A DNA stretch of 64,000 bases from Aquamicrobium sp. LC103 (GCF_001014615.2 NZ_LBCQ02000007.1:1-64000); one strand, 5' to 3'; shown: positions 18,514 through 27,831, numbered from the stretch's first letter. Notes: generated by a model not told the origin, from the letters alone. Made by a program: numbers and translations.

Positions 18514-19282
18514 GATGACCCACCGCATCCTGATACTCGGAGGCACGACCGAGGCGCGCCAGCTCTCCCGCCTTCTCGGCGAGGACGGGCGTTATGACGT
18601 CACCCTGTCGCTCGCCGGGCGCACGAGGGCGCCGGCCGCGCACGCCGTTCCGGTGCGGGTCGGCGGTTTCGGCGGCGCGGAGGGCCTTGCCGGCTATCTG
18701 CGTGAATACCGCACCGACATACTCGTCGACGCCACCCATCCCTTCGCGGCGCGCATTTCGGGAAACGCCGCCGTCGCGGCCGCGCTCGCCGGCGTCCCGC
18801 TGCTCGTGTTGCGACGCCCGGAGTGGCGGCCGGTCGAGGGCGACCGCTGGATCGAGGTCGACGGCGTCGCGCAGGCCGTCGCCGCGCTCGGAACGGAGCC
18901 TCGCGGCGTCTTCGTGGCGCTCGGCCGGCAGGAACTCGCGCCGCTCGAAGCCGCGCCGTGGCATCGCTACGTGATCCGCAGCGTCGATCCGGTGGAGCCG
19001 CCTCTGGCGCTGCCCGCCGCTACCTACCTCCTCGCGCGCGGACCGTTCGGGCTCGACGACGAACTGGCCCTGTTCGAAAGGCACCGCGTCGAAGCCGTGC
19101 TCGCCAAGAATTCCGGCGGCGAGGCGACCTATTCCAAGCTCGAGGCGTCGCGCAAGCTCGGCATCGAAGTGTTCCTGGTGCGCAGGCCCGCGCTGCCGGA
19201 GGTTGCGTCGGCGGCCACGCCCGTCGAAGCGATGACGATGGTTTCTCATCTCGCCGTCTCCCTCGCGAAGCGGGGCGTATAG
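18512..19282 (+). CDS. cobK: Precorrin-6A reductase CobK
   Basis: A 256-residue NADPH-dependent reductase giving precorrin-6B. It has the Rossmann start ILILGGTTEARQLSRLL, DATHPFAARISGNA, the GRQEL motif and the C-terminal LAKNSGGEATYSKLEASR, all standard for CobK/CbiJ. AGAAGG precedes two adjacent ATGs (18512, 18515). It is the only plus-strand gene inside the minus-strand cob run. Its start abuts cobL head to head and its last 37 bp overlap the 3' end of cobJ tail to tail. Confidence 0.93.
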   Translation: MMTHRILILGGTTEARQLSRLLGEDGRYDVTLSLAGRTRAPAAHAVPVRVGGFGGAEGLAGYLREYRTDILVDATHPFAARISGNAAVAAALAGVPLLVLRRPEWRPVEGDRWIEVDGVAQAVAALGTEPRGVFVALGRQELAPLEAAPWHRYVIRSVDPVEPPLALPAATYLLARGPFGLDDELALFERHRVEAVLAKNSGGEATYSKLEASRKLGIEVFLVRRPALPEVASAATPVEAMTMVSHLAVSLAKRGV

Positions 19283-20010
19283 ACGAGCGGTGGCCTGTCC
19301 TCGCGGGCGATCAGCCGCGTTTCCGCCGAGCCGATGATGACGCAGGTCGCCATGTCCGCGCTTTCGGCGCATGCCTCGGCAAGCGCGGTCGTTTCGATGC
19401 GCTCGTCGGGCCGTCCGGCCGCGCGACCGAAGACGACGGGCGTCGCGGCCGGCAGAATTGCGCGCAACAGCTCGAACGCCCTGCCGAGCTGCCACGGCCT
19501 TGCCCGGCTGATCGGATTGTAGAGCGCGATGACGAAGCCGGCCTCGGCGGCCGCCGCGAGGCGCCTTTCGACCAGTTCCCACGGCTTCAGATTGTCGGAG
19601 AGCGAGATGGCACAGAAATCATGCCCCAGCGGTGCCCCGATCCTTGCCGCGACCGCCAGCATCGCCGTTACGCCAGGGACGATGTCGAGCTCGATCTCCC
19701 GCCAGGCCACGGGACCTTGCTCGATCGCTTCGCAGACGGCGGCCGCCATGGCGAACACGCCCGGGTCGCCACCGGAAACGACGGCGACGGTGCGCCCCGC
19801 TGCCGCGAGGCCGAGCGCTTCCTTCGCACGGGCCAGCTCCTCGCGATTGTCGGAGGCATGGCGGCGCTGGTCGGCGCGCAGTTCCAGCCGATCGAGATAG
19901 GGCTTGTAGCCGAAGAAGTCGCCGGCCGCCTCCATTGCCGAGCGCGCCTGCGGCGTCACCTGGTCCGGATTTCCGGGGCCGAGCCCGATGATGAAGAGCC
20001 GTCCGCTCAT
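19246..20010 (-). CDS. cobJ: Precorrin-3B C17-methyltransferase CobJ
   Basis: A 254-residue SAM-dependent enzyme that methylates C-17 and contracts the ring to precorrin-4. It shows LFIIGLGPGNPDQVTPQA, the CobJ marker GYKPYLDRL, SGGDPGVFAMA and LPAATPVVFGRAAGRPDE. A long upstream frame extension is rejected, because ATG 20010 gives the family N-terminus and overlaps the cobI stop (ATGA). Its 3' end overlaps the 3' end of cobK. Confidence 0.93.
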   Translation of the reverse strand: MSGRLFIIGLGPGNPDQVTPQARSAMEAAGDFFGYKPYLDRLELRADQRRHASDNREELARAKEALGLAAAGRTVAVVSGGDPGVFAMAAAVCEAIEQGPVAWREIELDIVPGVTAMLAVAARIGAPLGHDFCAISLSDNLKPWELVERRLAAAAEAGFVIALYNPISRARPWQLGRAFELLRAILPAATPVVFGRAAGRPDERIETTALAEACAESADMATCVIIGSAETRLIAREDRPPLVYTPRFARETAR

Positions 20011-20744
20011 ATCCGACCGTTCCAACCCGGCACGAGCACGATCGAGAAATAAGGCGCATCGTCGTCGGTCTTTTCGGCGAGCGGCAGCGACAGCGTCTCC
20101 TCCATCGTGCCGCGCTCGACATAGACGGCGCGGTCGAGCTTGCCGGCCGCCTGAAGCGCACGGCGAATCTTCGGAAGATTGCGGCCGACCTTCATGACGA
20201 TCGCGGCGTCCGCCCTGCCGAGCCATTCGGCAAGCTTGGCTTCCGGCATGGTGCCCGGCAGAACCGTCGTCGCGTCGTCCCCCTGCGCGATCGGCAGCCC
20301 GGTCTGCGACCAGCAGCCCGACATGGCCGTGACGCCGGGGATCACCTCGGTCCGGAAGCGAGGCGCGAGCCGCACGTGCAGATGCATGTACGAGCCGTAG
20401 AAGAGCGGGTCTCCCTCCGACAGAACCGCGACCGTGCGGCCCTCGGCCAGATGTTCGGCGAGGTTTAGCGCGGATTTGTCGTAGAAGGCGGCGATCTGCC
20501 TCCTGTAATCCTCGCTGTCCTTGTCGATCTCGGTGGTGACCGGATAGAGCAGGGGAAGCTCGATCAGGCCGGCCGGCAGATGCGCGGCGACGATCCGGCG
20601 GGCATTGCCGTTGTTGCCGCGCTTGGCGAAATGCGCGAGCACGTCCGCCTCGCGCAGCGCCCGCACGGCCTTGAGTGTCAGGAGTTCGGGATCGCCCGGC
20701 CCGGTGCCGACGCCGATCAGCCGTCCCTTGCTGTCCGAAGTCAC
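20007..20744 (-). CDS. cobI: Precorrin-2 C20-methyltransferase CobI
   Basis: A 245-residue methylase acting on precorrin-2. It has GRLIGVGTGPGDPELLTLKA, SEGDPLFYGSYMHLHVRL and VIPGVTAMSGCWS; the CW after the loop is typical of CobI/CbiL. The start is GTG 20744 in a GTGA overlap with the cobH stop. An internal or upstream ATG would break the family N-terminus. Confidence 0.93.
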   Translation of the reverse strand: MTSDSKGRLIGVGTGPGDPELLTLKAVRALREADVLAHFAKRGNNGNARRIVAAHLPAGLIELPLLYPVTTEIDKDSEDYRRQIAAFYDKSALNLAEHLAEGRTVAVLSEGDPLFYGSYMHLHVRLAPRFRTEVIPGVTAMSGCWSQTGLPIAQGDDATTVLPGTMPEAKLAEWLGRADAAIVMKVGRNLPKIRRALQAAGKLDRAVYVERGTMEETLSLPLAEKTDDDAPYFSIVLVPGWNGRI

Positions 20745-21376
20745 AGGCCAGCCCTCGCGATCGCGTTGACGGCGGCGGCCGTCATGGCGCTGCCGCCCAT
20801 GCGGCCGCGCACGATGGCGAAGGGAACGCCGTGATCTCCCTCGGCCAGCGCCTCCTTCGATTCGGCCGCGCCGACGAAGCCGACGGGCATGCCGATGATC
20901 GCGGCGGGCTTCGGCGCGCCGTTGCGGAGCAGGTCGAGCAAATGGAAGAGGGCGGTGGGCGCATTGCCGATCGCCACGAGCGCGCCTGCCAGCCTGTCGC
21001 GCCAAAGTTCGAGCGCGGCGGCCGAGCGCGTATTGCCGATGCGGACTGCCAGGTCGGCCGTGCGTGGATCGGAAAGCGTGCAGACGACCTCGTTGTCGGC
21101 GGGAAGCCGCGCCCGGGTCACCCCATGCGCCACCATCTGCGCGTCGCACAGGATCGGCGCTCCGGCCCGCAAGGCGCCGCGGGCGGCGGCGGCGAAGCTG
21201 GGCGAGAAGACGAAATGGCTTGCGGCTTCGACCTGCCCGCAGGCATGGATCATGCGAACCGCGACCTCCGCCTCCTCGGCGGAAAAGCGCGCCAGGTCGG
21301 CCTCGGCCCGAATGATGGCGAAGGAGCGCTCGTAGATCGCCCTGCCGTCGGTGATGTAGTCATATGCGGATTTCAT
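20741..21376 (-). CDS. cobH: Precorrin-8X methylmutase CobH
   Basis: A 211-residue isomerase that moves the C-11 methyl to C-12, giving hydrogenobyrinic acid. It has YDYITDGRAIYERSF at the N-terminus, the conserved histidine His44 in RMIHACGQVE (equivalent to the catalytic His43 of the P. denitrificans enzyme), CDAQMVAHGV, and IIGMPVGFVGAAESKEAL. ATG 21376 overlaps the cobG stop (ATGA). Confidence 0.94.
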   Translation of the reverse strand: MKSAYDYITDGRAIYERSFAIIRAEADLARFSAEEAEVAVRMIHACGQVEAASHFVFSPSFAAAARGALRAGAPILCDAQMVAHGVTRARLPADNEVVCTLSDPRTADLAVRIGNTRSAAALELWRDRLAGALVAIGNAPTALFHLLDLLRNGAPKPAAIIGMPVGFVGAAESKEALAEGDHGVPFAIVRGRMGGSAMTAAAVNAIARAGL

Positions 21377-22713
21377 CTTGGCTGGCCGAACTCCTCGTCG
21401 TCCCGCAGCGGCTCGAGCCGTGCCAGGACATCTGCAAATGTCTCGCTGGTTTTTCTGCCGTCGCGGCATGCCTGGGCGATGCGTGCGAATGCGGGCGCGA
21501 TCCCGCGCTCGTCCGCTCGCGCAAGCGTGCGCGCTTGCGCGGCAGCCGAAACCTCGAAACGTGCGCCGGCCGCGGCGCCGACGATCGTGAGCGTCGGGCC
21601 GGACGGCCGTGCGCAGCGTTTTTCGCAACCCGAGACGTGGAGCCGGAACGAGCCGTCGAGCATCGCGCCATGCGCGTCGGCGATCCCGGCGGCGATTTTT
21701 CGCGCCGCGAAATGACCGGCGTGACAGGCCGGCGCGCCGGGACAGGCGGCGATCGAGAGCCGCGGATCGCCGGGCTCGACGATCATGCCGAGCCGCGCGG
21801 CCATTTCCCCCATCTCATCAAGCCGCTCTTCCGCGATGCCGAGCATGAGGATCGCGTGTGCGGGCGCGAGCCTGATCTCGGAAGCGCCGAGACGCGAAGC
21901 GCGGTCGCACAGCCCGATCAGATCGGCGGCCTCGGTCTGACCGAATTCGAGGCCCAGGCCGAGCGCCGCGTTGCCGTTGGAGAGCGCGAAGCGGCCGATC
22001 GGGACGGGGGAGGCTTTTATGGGGATTTCCGCCGGTGCTGGTGCCGGTCGCGGCCCTCGCGCCAGCGCGGCAATGTCCGCATCGCCGAGATCGCGGCCAC
22101 GCGCGCTCTTTCCCCTGGCGGCGATACGCTCCAGAAGCGTTTTCACGGCATGCGGGGCGTCGGCGGAATTCATAACCCCGACCGGCCGGCAAGTCCTGCC
22201 GTCGCCGCCGGTCGCCAGCAGCCAGCGATCCGCGGACCTGTCGAGCGCGAGAAGCCGGATGTCGGCGGCGAGGCCGTCGAGCGTCAGCGATCCGTTGCCG
22301 TCGACGATGACCGAGACCTTCGGCCCGAGGCGGGCGGAGAGGCCGCCGGTCGAGACGAGGGAACGTATATTGGCGGCAAGCTCCGCCGTCGCCGGGTTCT
22401 CCTTCGGATCAAGCTCTGCCAGCGGGCTCGTCTCGACCGGAACGCCGGTTCGCGGCCGAATTCCCAATGCCGCGACGTCGCCGGCGAGAAGCACGGCGCT
22501 CTTTTCCGTCAATCCGCGCACCTGCAGGCTGCCGCGCGAGGTGATTTCGACGATGCCGTTGCCGTGTCTGGCGGCCGCCTCCGCAATTCCCGCCAGGATG
22601 TGCGGTAAAAATCCCGGTTCGAGGGGATTGAGCCGGACGAGCAGGCCGTCGCCGGTCAGCATCGGGGCGGAAAGGCTGGGGCAGGCGCCACGGGCCAAGG
22701 GCGAGCTTATCAT
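21373..22713 (-). CDS. cobG: Precorrin-3B synthase CobG
   Basis: A 446-residue oxygenase of the sulfite/nitrite reductase fold. It uses O2 and an Fe4S4 centre to hydroxylate precorrin-3A, the step that marks the aerobic pathway. The N-terminal ferredoxin-like repeat carries ITSRGSLQVRGL. Cluster cysteines appear as ACPGAPACH (about 337-345) and SGCEKRCARP (about 381-390). The presence of CobG and absence of CbiD/CbiG-type anaerobic genes imply growth in air. ATG 22713 overlaps cobN (ATGA). Confidence 0.93.
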   Translation of the reverse strand: MISSPLARGACPSLSAPMLTGDGLLVRLNPLEPGFLPHILAGIAEAAARHGNGIVEITSRGSLQVRGLTEKSAVLLAGDVAALGIRPRTGVPVETSPLAELDPKENPATAELAANIRSLVSTGGLSARLGPKVSVIVDGNGSLTLDGLAADIRLLALDRSADRWLLATGGDGRTCRPVGVMNSADAPHAVKTLLERIAARGKSARGRDLGDADIAALARGPRPAPAPAEIPIKASPVPIGRFALSNGNAALGLGLEFGQTEAADLIGLCDRASRLGASEIRLAPAHAILMLGIAEERLDEMGEMAARLGMIVEPGDPRLSIAACPGAPACHAGHFAARKIAAGIADAHGAMLDGSFRLHVSGCEKRCARPSGPTLTIVGAAAGARFEVSAAAQARTLARADERGIAPAFARIAQACRDGRKTSETFADVLARLEPLRDDEEFGQPR

Positions 22714-25700
22714 GCCGCTTCCCTTTGTCCTGCCTCGGCGATCAGTTCGGCGAGGTCGTTGTCGACCGAATTGCGCAAGGGCTGCCACAGTCCGCGCCGG
22801 CGTGCGTCGGCGAAGCGCTGCGCGATGGCGCGCGCGGCCGCAGGGTTCTGGTCGAGGAGGAAGGCGCGCACGCGCTCGTCTCCCAGATAGGCGTCATGTA
22901 CCGCCTCGATGAGGGCGGCGGGAATCGCGTTGGTCGTCTCGGCGAAACCAACGAGCCGGTCCACCGTCTCCGCGAATTCGGAGGCGCCGCGCGGGCCGTG
23001 GCGCAACTGGCCTTCGATGAAGCGGGGATTGACGGCGCGGGCGCGCACCACGCGCGCGACGGCCTCGGCGACCGACCGGGCCCTGGGACGCTGCGGATCG
23101 GTGGTGTCGAGAGCGATCAGATCGGCGTTCCTGCCGAGTGCCGCCGCGGCGGCCGCGAAGCCGCCGATGAAGGCGACGTCGGCGGAACCTTCCAGAATGT
23201 CCCTGCCGGGGTCGTCGCCGGCATGGACAAGCAGGTCCGCCGCCCCGATGCGCGCGGCGAAGGCGCCCGGCGCCGCTTCTCCTTCACCGTCGGCGCCGCC
23301 ATAGGCGTGCGAGGTCGCGTCGAGAAAAGCGCGGCCGAGCTCTTCGCGCTCTTTCCATCTTCCGTCTTGCAGCAGTTCCTCGATGCCGGCGCCATAGGTG
23401 CCGGGCGAGGTTCCGAAGATGCGCTGCGCGCGCTTGCCGGTCCGGCGCGTCTCCTCGGCGAGCGAGTTCTCGCCGGGCAGCTCCTCGCGGGCTGCGACGG
23501 CCGCGACGGCCGCGTCGATAAGCGCGATCTGCGTCGGGAACATATCCCGGAAAAGGCCGGAAATGCGGAAGGTCACGTCGATTCGCGGTCTGCCGACGGA
23601 GGCGGTCGGCAGCACCTCGATGCCGGTGACGCGACCGGTGGCCGCGTCCCATTGCGGCCGGCAGCCCATCAGCGCGAGGCCCTGCGCGATCTCCTCGCCG
23701 CCGGTGCGCAGCGAGGCGCTGCCCCACAGGTCGAGCACCAGCGAGCGCGGCCAGTCGCCATGGTCCTGCAAGTGGCGGCGCAGCACCTCGTCGGCCGCCA
23801 GACGGCCGAGTTCGAAGGCGGTCGGCGTCGGCATGGTGCGTGGATCGGCGGCGAAGAGATTGCGTCCCGTCGGCAGGACGTCGAGCCTTCCGCGCGCGGG
23901 CGCGCCCGCTGGACCGGCCGCGACGTGGCGGGCATCGAGCGCGTCGAGCAGTGCCTTGCGCTCCGCCGCGGCGCTCTCGATGCGCGCGGCGTCGGCTTCC
24001 TCAGCCTGGGCCCGGCCGAAGACGTGCAGGCCGTCCTTGATCGCCATGTCCTTCAGGTCGCACAGCCATGCGTCGATACGCACCAGCGCTTCCTCGGCGC
24101 TTTGCTGTTCCGCGACACCGGCTTCGCCGGCGAGGCTACTTCGGCGCGCCGTCTCGACGATGAGGGGCGCGAGGCGTTCGCGCCGCCGCCGGTCGAGCCC
24201 TTCGGCCTGCGCGTATTCGTCGACCAGCCGTTCCAGTGCCTGCTGGTCCTCGTCGAGTCCCGCGCCGACCAGCGGCGGCGGAAGGTGGCCGAGCGTGACG
24301 GCGCCGATCCGGCGCTTCGCCTGCGCGGCCTCGCCGGGATTGGAGACGATGAAAGGGTAGACGACCGGGAGCGGCCCGGTGACGATCTCGGGAAAGCAGC
24401 TTTGCGAGAGGGCGACGGTCTTTCCCGGTAGCCATTCCAGCGTGCCGTGCGCGCCGACATGGATGATGGCGTGACTTGCCAGCGTGTGACGGAGCCAGAA
24501 GCCGAAGGCGAGCAGCTCGTGGCGCGGCGGCAGCGACGGGTCGTGATAATCGGCCCTGCGGTCCTCGGAGCGCCCGCGATCCGGCGCCAGCGCGACCGTG
24601 ACCTTGCCGAAGCGCGCGGCGCGGAAGCGGAATTCGCCGGCGGGCAGCTCGCCCCACGCGTCCGTGACCGCCGCCTTCGCCGAATCAGGCAGCTCGCCGA
24701 ACCGCTCATGGTAGGCGGAAGCCGAAATCCCTTCCTCGCCTCGTTCCAGAAGCCGCAGGAGCGCGCGCGGCGTTTCAGGAACGTTCTCAATGCCGTAGTC
24801 GGCTTCCCTGAGGTCGTAGAGCATGGCGATGACGCTTGCCGGAACGTCCAGGCCGACGGCATAGCCGGCCCGGCCCGGCGCGCCGGGATAGTCCGGCATC
24901 AGAATCGCGATGTTGCGCTCGGCGCGCGGGCTGCGTTGCAGCGCGACGAGGGCGACGACCCGGTCGGCAACCTGCTCCACCCGGTCCGCCTCCGACGCGT
25001 TCGTCTGTCCGCGAAACCCCAGCGCGCGGTCCACCTCGCTTTCAGCCTTGAAGGAAATCGCGCCGGCGAGAATACGGCCGTCGAGTTCCGGCAGCACGAC
25101 ATGCATGGCGAGGTCGGCGGGCGCCAGCCCGCGCTGGCCCCTCTCCCACGCCTCGCGCCGTGTTGTGGCGGTGACGGCCTGCATCACCGGAACGCCGATG
25201 CGATCGAAGAGCGTGCGTCCTTCGCCGTCGGCGGCGGAGGCGAAGGCGGTCGCCGCGACGATGGCCGCGGGCGACAGATGGGCTGCCGCATCCTCGACGA
25301 ACCGTGCCACCGCCTCGTCCTTGAGGCTCGAAACGAAGATCGGCGTGGCGAACAGTCCGCGCCGCCGCAACGCCGCCGCCAGCGCATCGATGGGGGCTGC
25401 ATCCGCGGCAAGCAGCATCGAGCGGTAGAACAGGATCGGCACCACCGGCGCGCCCGTCGGGATGGCGGCGGCGATGGCGTCGAGATCGACAACACCGCCG
25501 TTCGGATCATGGAAACCCGCCTGGGGAAGGGCGCGCGCTTCGCCAGGCTCGCCACCACCGCCGGCATGGGTGGCGAGTCGCTGGAGAAGGCCCGCCATGT
25601 TCTCCGGTCCGCCCTCGCGGAAAAAGGCGAGCAGGCGCTCGAGTTCTTCGCGCGGCAGGGTCGAAAGCGCGGCCAAACGTTCATCCGCCTCCCGCCCTTC

Positions 25701-26045
25701 ACCGGGCAGCAACGCGAGCCGTATGCCGCGCTCCCGCGCCAGCGCGGACAGCCGGTCGCAGCCATAGCGCCACCATTCGTAGCCGCCGAGCAGGCGCACG
25801 AGGATCACCTTGGCGTGCGCCGCGACGCCGTCGAGCCAGAGATCGACCGACATCGGATGGCGCAGGTCGCGCAGCGCGGCGAGCCGCATGGAGGGAAGGG
25901 CGCCTTCGGCCTTCCATGCGGCAGCAAGCCCGGCAAGGTCGCTGTCGGTGAAGGAAAGCGCCACCATATCCGCCGGCTCCTGCCGCAGATCGACGGGCTC
26001 GACCAGATCGTCGAGCGTCGCGGAGGTGGTGGCGAGAAGGTGCAT
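22710..26045 (-). CDS. cobN: Cobaltochelatase large subunit CobN
   Basis: An 1111-residue catalytic subunit of the aerobic ATP-dependent cobaltochelatase that inserts Co2+ into hydrogenobyrinic acid a,c-diamide. Conserved blocks include IHVGAHGTLEWLPGK near the middle, NPGEAAQAKRRIGAVT, GRNLFAADPRTMPT and RIFGTSPGTYGAGIEEL. It is shorter than the 1270-odd residues of the P. denitrificans type, mainly through compact loops and a short N-terminus, but both ends align with the family in sense. The AAA+ partners (CobS/CobT of the chelatase) are not in this window. CobW is 5 bp upstream. Confidence 0.93.
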   Translation of the reverse strand: MHLLATTSATLDDLVEPVDLRQEPADMVALSFTDSDLAGLAAAWKAEGALPSMRLAALRDLRHPMSVDLWLDGVAAHAKVILVRLLGGYEWWRYGCDRLSALARERGIRLALLPGEGREADERLAALSTLPREELERLLAFFREGGPENMAGLLQRLATHAGGGGEPGEARALPQAGFHDPNGGVVDLDAIAAAIPTGAPVVPILFYRSMLLAADAAPIDALAAALRRRGLFATPIFVSSLKDEAVARFVEDAAAHLSPAAIVAATAFASAADGEGRTLFDRIGVPVMQAVTATTRREAWERGQRGLAPADLAMHVVLPELDGRILAGAISFKAESEVDRALGFRGQTNASEADRVEQVADRVVALVALQRSPRAERNIAILMPDYPGAPGRAGYAVGLDVPASVIAMLYDLREADYGIENVPETPRALLRLLERGEEGISASAYHERFGELPDSAKAAVTDAWGELPAGEFRFRAARFGKVTVALAPDRGRSEDRRADYHDPSLPPRHELLAFGFWLRHTLASHAIIHVGAHGTLEWLPGKTVALSQSCFPEIVTGPLPVVYPFIVSNPGEAAQAKRRIGAVTLGHLPPPLVGAGLDEDQQALERLVDEYAQAEGLDRRRRERLAPLIVETARRSSLAGEAGVAEQQSAEEALVRIDAWLCDLKDMAIKDGLHVFGRAQAEEADAARIESAAAERKALLDALDARHVAAGPAGAPARGRLDVLPTGRNLFAADPRTMPTPTAFELGRLAADEVLRRHLQDHGDWPRSLVLDLWGSASLRTGGEEIAQGLALMGCRPQWDAATGRVTGIEVLPTASVGRPRIDVTFRISGLFRDMFPTQIALIDAAVAAVAAREELPGENSLAEETRRTGKRAQRIFGTSPGTYGAGIEELLQDGRWKEREELGRAFLDATSHAYGGADGEGEAAPGAFAARIGAADLLVHAGDDPGRDILEGSADVAFIGGFAAAAAALGRNADLIALDTTDPQRPRARSVAEAVARVVRARAVNPRFIEGQLRHGPRGASEFAETVDRLVGFAETTNAIPAALIEAVHDAYLGDERVRAFLLDQNPAAARAIAQRFADARRRGLWQPLRNSVDNDLAELIAEAGQREAA

Positions 26046-26050
26046 CGTCC

Positions 26051-27088
26051 TCAGCCGGCCAGGATCGTTTCGATCGCAGCGCGGTCGAGACCCTTGAGGC
26101 CGATCACCACGAGGCGCGTCCCGCGAGCTTCACCAGACGCCCAAGCGCGGTCGTAATGATGCTGCACGCGCGGTCCGACCGCCTGCAGGAGAAGACGCAT
26201 CGGCTTGCCGTCGACGTCGGCGAAACCCTTGAGCCGCAGCACATTCTCTTCCTCGGCGGCGCGCGCGATCCTCGCGGCGAGATCGTCGGGGTCGGTGATC
26301 GCCGGCATTTCGACGACGAAGCTGTCGAAATCGTCATGCTCGTGGTCGAGCATGCCGTCGTGATGCGTCCTGCGGTTTTCGATGTCGTCCTCGACCGCCA
26401 GTCCGAGGCCGAGCAGGATCGAGGCGTCGACCTTGCCGTTGGCGGCGGGAACCACCTTGACCGCGCGGGCGAGATGCGCCTCCACGAGCGCGCCGGCCCT
26501 GGCCCTCGCGGCATCGTCCAGAAGGTCGCTCTTCGACAGGATGACGAGGTCGGCGCAGGCGACCTGATCCTCGAACACCTCCTCGACCGGATCGTCATGG
26601 TCGAGCGTCTCGTCGGTGGCGCGTTGCGCGGCGAGCGCGTCCATGTCCGAGGCGACCCTGCCTTCGGCGAGCGCCGGCCCGTCGACCACGGCGATCACGC
26701 CGTCCACCGTCACCCGTCCCTTGATCGCCGGCCACTGGAACGCCTGCACCAGCGGCTTCGGCAAGGCGAGGCCCGAAGTCTCGATCAGGATATGGTCGAC
26801 CTTCGGCATGCGCGAAAGGATCTGGTCGAGCGCCGGCACGAAATCATCCGCCACGGTGCAGCAGATGCAGCCGTTCGCCAGTTCGACGACGTTTTCCTCC
26901 GGGCAGCTCTCGATGCCGCAGCCCTTGAGGATTTCGCCGTCGATGCCGACATCGCCGAACTCGTTGACGATGATGGCGAGGCGCTTGCCCTTGGAGTTTT
27001 CCAGCACGTTGCGGATGAGCGTGGTCTTGCCGGCGCCGAGGAAACCGGTGACGACGGTGCAGGGGATGCGGTCGAGCGAAGCGGTCAT
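26051..27088 (-). CDS. cobW: Cobalamin biosynthesis GTPase CobW
   Basis: A 345-residue G3E-family GTPase and metallochaperone thought to deliver cobalt to the chelatase. It has the P-loop GFLGAGKTTLI (about 14-24), IVNEFGDVGIDGE, the metal-binding CxCC motif NGCICCTVADD, the SKSD guanine motif, and a His/Asp-rich stretch HHDGMLDHEHDDFD. The C-terminal CobW_C domain is complete. An upstream frame extension is rejected; ATG 27088 is coupled by ATGA to the preceding DUF1636 gene. Confidence 0.93.
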   Translation of the reverse strand: MTASLDRIPCTVVTGFLGAGKTTLIRNVLENSKGKRLAIIVNEFGDVGIDGEILKGCGIESCPEENVVELANGCICCTVADDFVPALDQILSRMPKVDHILIETSGLALPKPLVQAFQWPAIKGRVTVDGVIAVVDGPALAEGRVASDMDALAAQRATDETLDHDDPVEEVFEDQVACADLVILSKSDLLDDAARARAGALVEAHLARAVKVVPAANGKVDASILLGLGLAVEDDIENRRTHHDGMLDHEHDDFDSFVVEMPAITDPDDLAARIARAAEEENVLRLKGFADVDGKPMRLLLQAVGPRVQHHYDRAWASGEARGTRLVVIGLKGLDRAAIETILAG

Positions 27089-27522
27089 GGCTTTTCCTTC
27101 TGGAAATCGAGCGGAGGAATGCGGGCGATCAGCCCGCGCTTGAGGCAGTCGGGACGGCCGCGCCAGGGCAGCAGGCCGTCCTGCGAGGTGCGGAAGAGCT
27201 TCGCCGCCTCGATGAGGTCCGGCGCATTGTCGGTCGTCAGCTCGCCGAAGACGTAGGTCCAGGCGCCGGGCTTGGCCAAGCCCGCGCTCAGCCTGCGCTT
27301 GCAATTGCCGAGGCACTCGACCTCGCGGATCTCTATGTCCGCGTCGTCGAGCCTTTCCCTTGCGTGCTGCGCCAGGCGCTCGCCGGGACGAGGTCGCACA
27401 TCCGAGCCCGACGCGTCGCGGCAGGAGCCGCAGACGAGAATCGTCACGGTCTCGGGTGATTCGGTCTCGGGTGGATTTTCCGCTTGCGGATTCCGGACGG
27501 AAGGCAGTTGGTCGAAAGGCAC
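27085..27522 (-). CDS. DUF1636 ferredoxin-like metal-binding protein
   Basis: A 145-residue protein of the DUF1636 family, usually found beside cobW. Cysteines CGSC (about 31-34) and CLGNC (about 70-74) are spaced as in thioredoxin-like 2Fe-2S proteins, and a C-terminal segment has a further Cys. It is the first gene of the minus arm, directly downstream of the minus cobalamin riboswitch, so its expression should fall when cobalamin is high. A cobalt-handling or redox role is inferred from context only. Confidence 0.82.
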   Translation of the reverse strand: MPFDQLPSVRNPQAENPPETESPETVTILVCGSCRDASGSDVRPRPGERLAQHARERLDDADIEIREVECLGNCKRRLSAGLAKPGAWTYVFGELTTDNAPDLIEAAKLFRTSQDGLLPWRGRPDCLKRGLIARIPPLDFQKEKP

Positions 27523-27569
27523 GTCGCCACGCTCCTTGCCCGGGTCACCCGCCAGGCATCTAGGATTGA

Positions 27570-27752
27570 TCGGTCGACGGCAGGTCTCCTGGCTTGCGGG
27601 TCGTCGCCTGCAACCGCCTTCCCGGAAATTTTCCAGTGGCAGTGGGGGTTGCAGGCTCGCCGCTTACAGTTGCGGGGACAGCCGCGGAGTTGAGCAGAAG
27701 CTCGCACCGCGTTCCCTCTTAGCTCCTCCCTTTGCGGAGAGGAGACCGTCGC
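27570..27752 (-). promoter_or_regulatory. Cobalamin riboswitch controlling the minus cob operon
   Basis: On the minus strand the segment has the ordered cobalamin-aptamer landmarks: P1 arms CGACGG and CCGTCG at its two ends, GGGAACGCGGTG, CCCGCAACTGTAAGCGG, GCCACTGG, GGGAAGGCGG and the B12 box GCCAGGAGACCTGCC. It ends about 50 bp before the DUF1636-cobW-cobN transcript's first codon, the usual place for sequestering the ribosome site. It is nearly the same in its core as the plus-strand copy. Confidence 0.95.
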
Positions 27753-27757
27753 CAGGC

Positions 27758-27786
27758 ATTTAGGCTTCGCCGGCCGCTTCTGTCAA
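27758..27786 (-). promoter_or_regulatory. Promoter of the minus cob operon
   Basis: On the minus strand TTGACA (27786-27781), a 17-bp spacer and CTAAAT (27763-27758) place the start of RNA at about 27751, exactly where the riboswitch P1 stem begins. Confidence 0.75.
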
Positions 27787-27803
27787 CGCGGTCGGAAATC
27801 CGT

Positions 27804-27831
27804 TTGCGGCGGAAACGATTTCGATTATGCT
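27804..27831 (+). promoter_or_regulatory. Candidate promoter of the cbt/cobU arm
   Basis: TTGCGG (27804-27809), a 16-bp spacer and TATGCT (27826-27831) sit 7 bp before the plus-strand riboswitch. The match is weaker than the opposing promoter, but the position fits. Confidence 0.5.

Noticed and set aside
22725-26156. Two long open frames (568 and 569 codons) antisense to cobN
   Set aside because: High-GC shadows with no recognisable domain; CobN on the minus strand has all family blocks.
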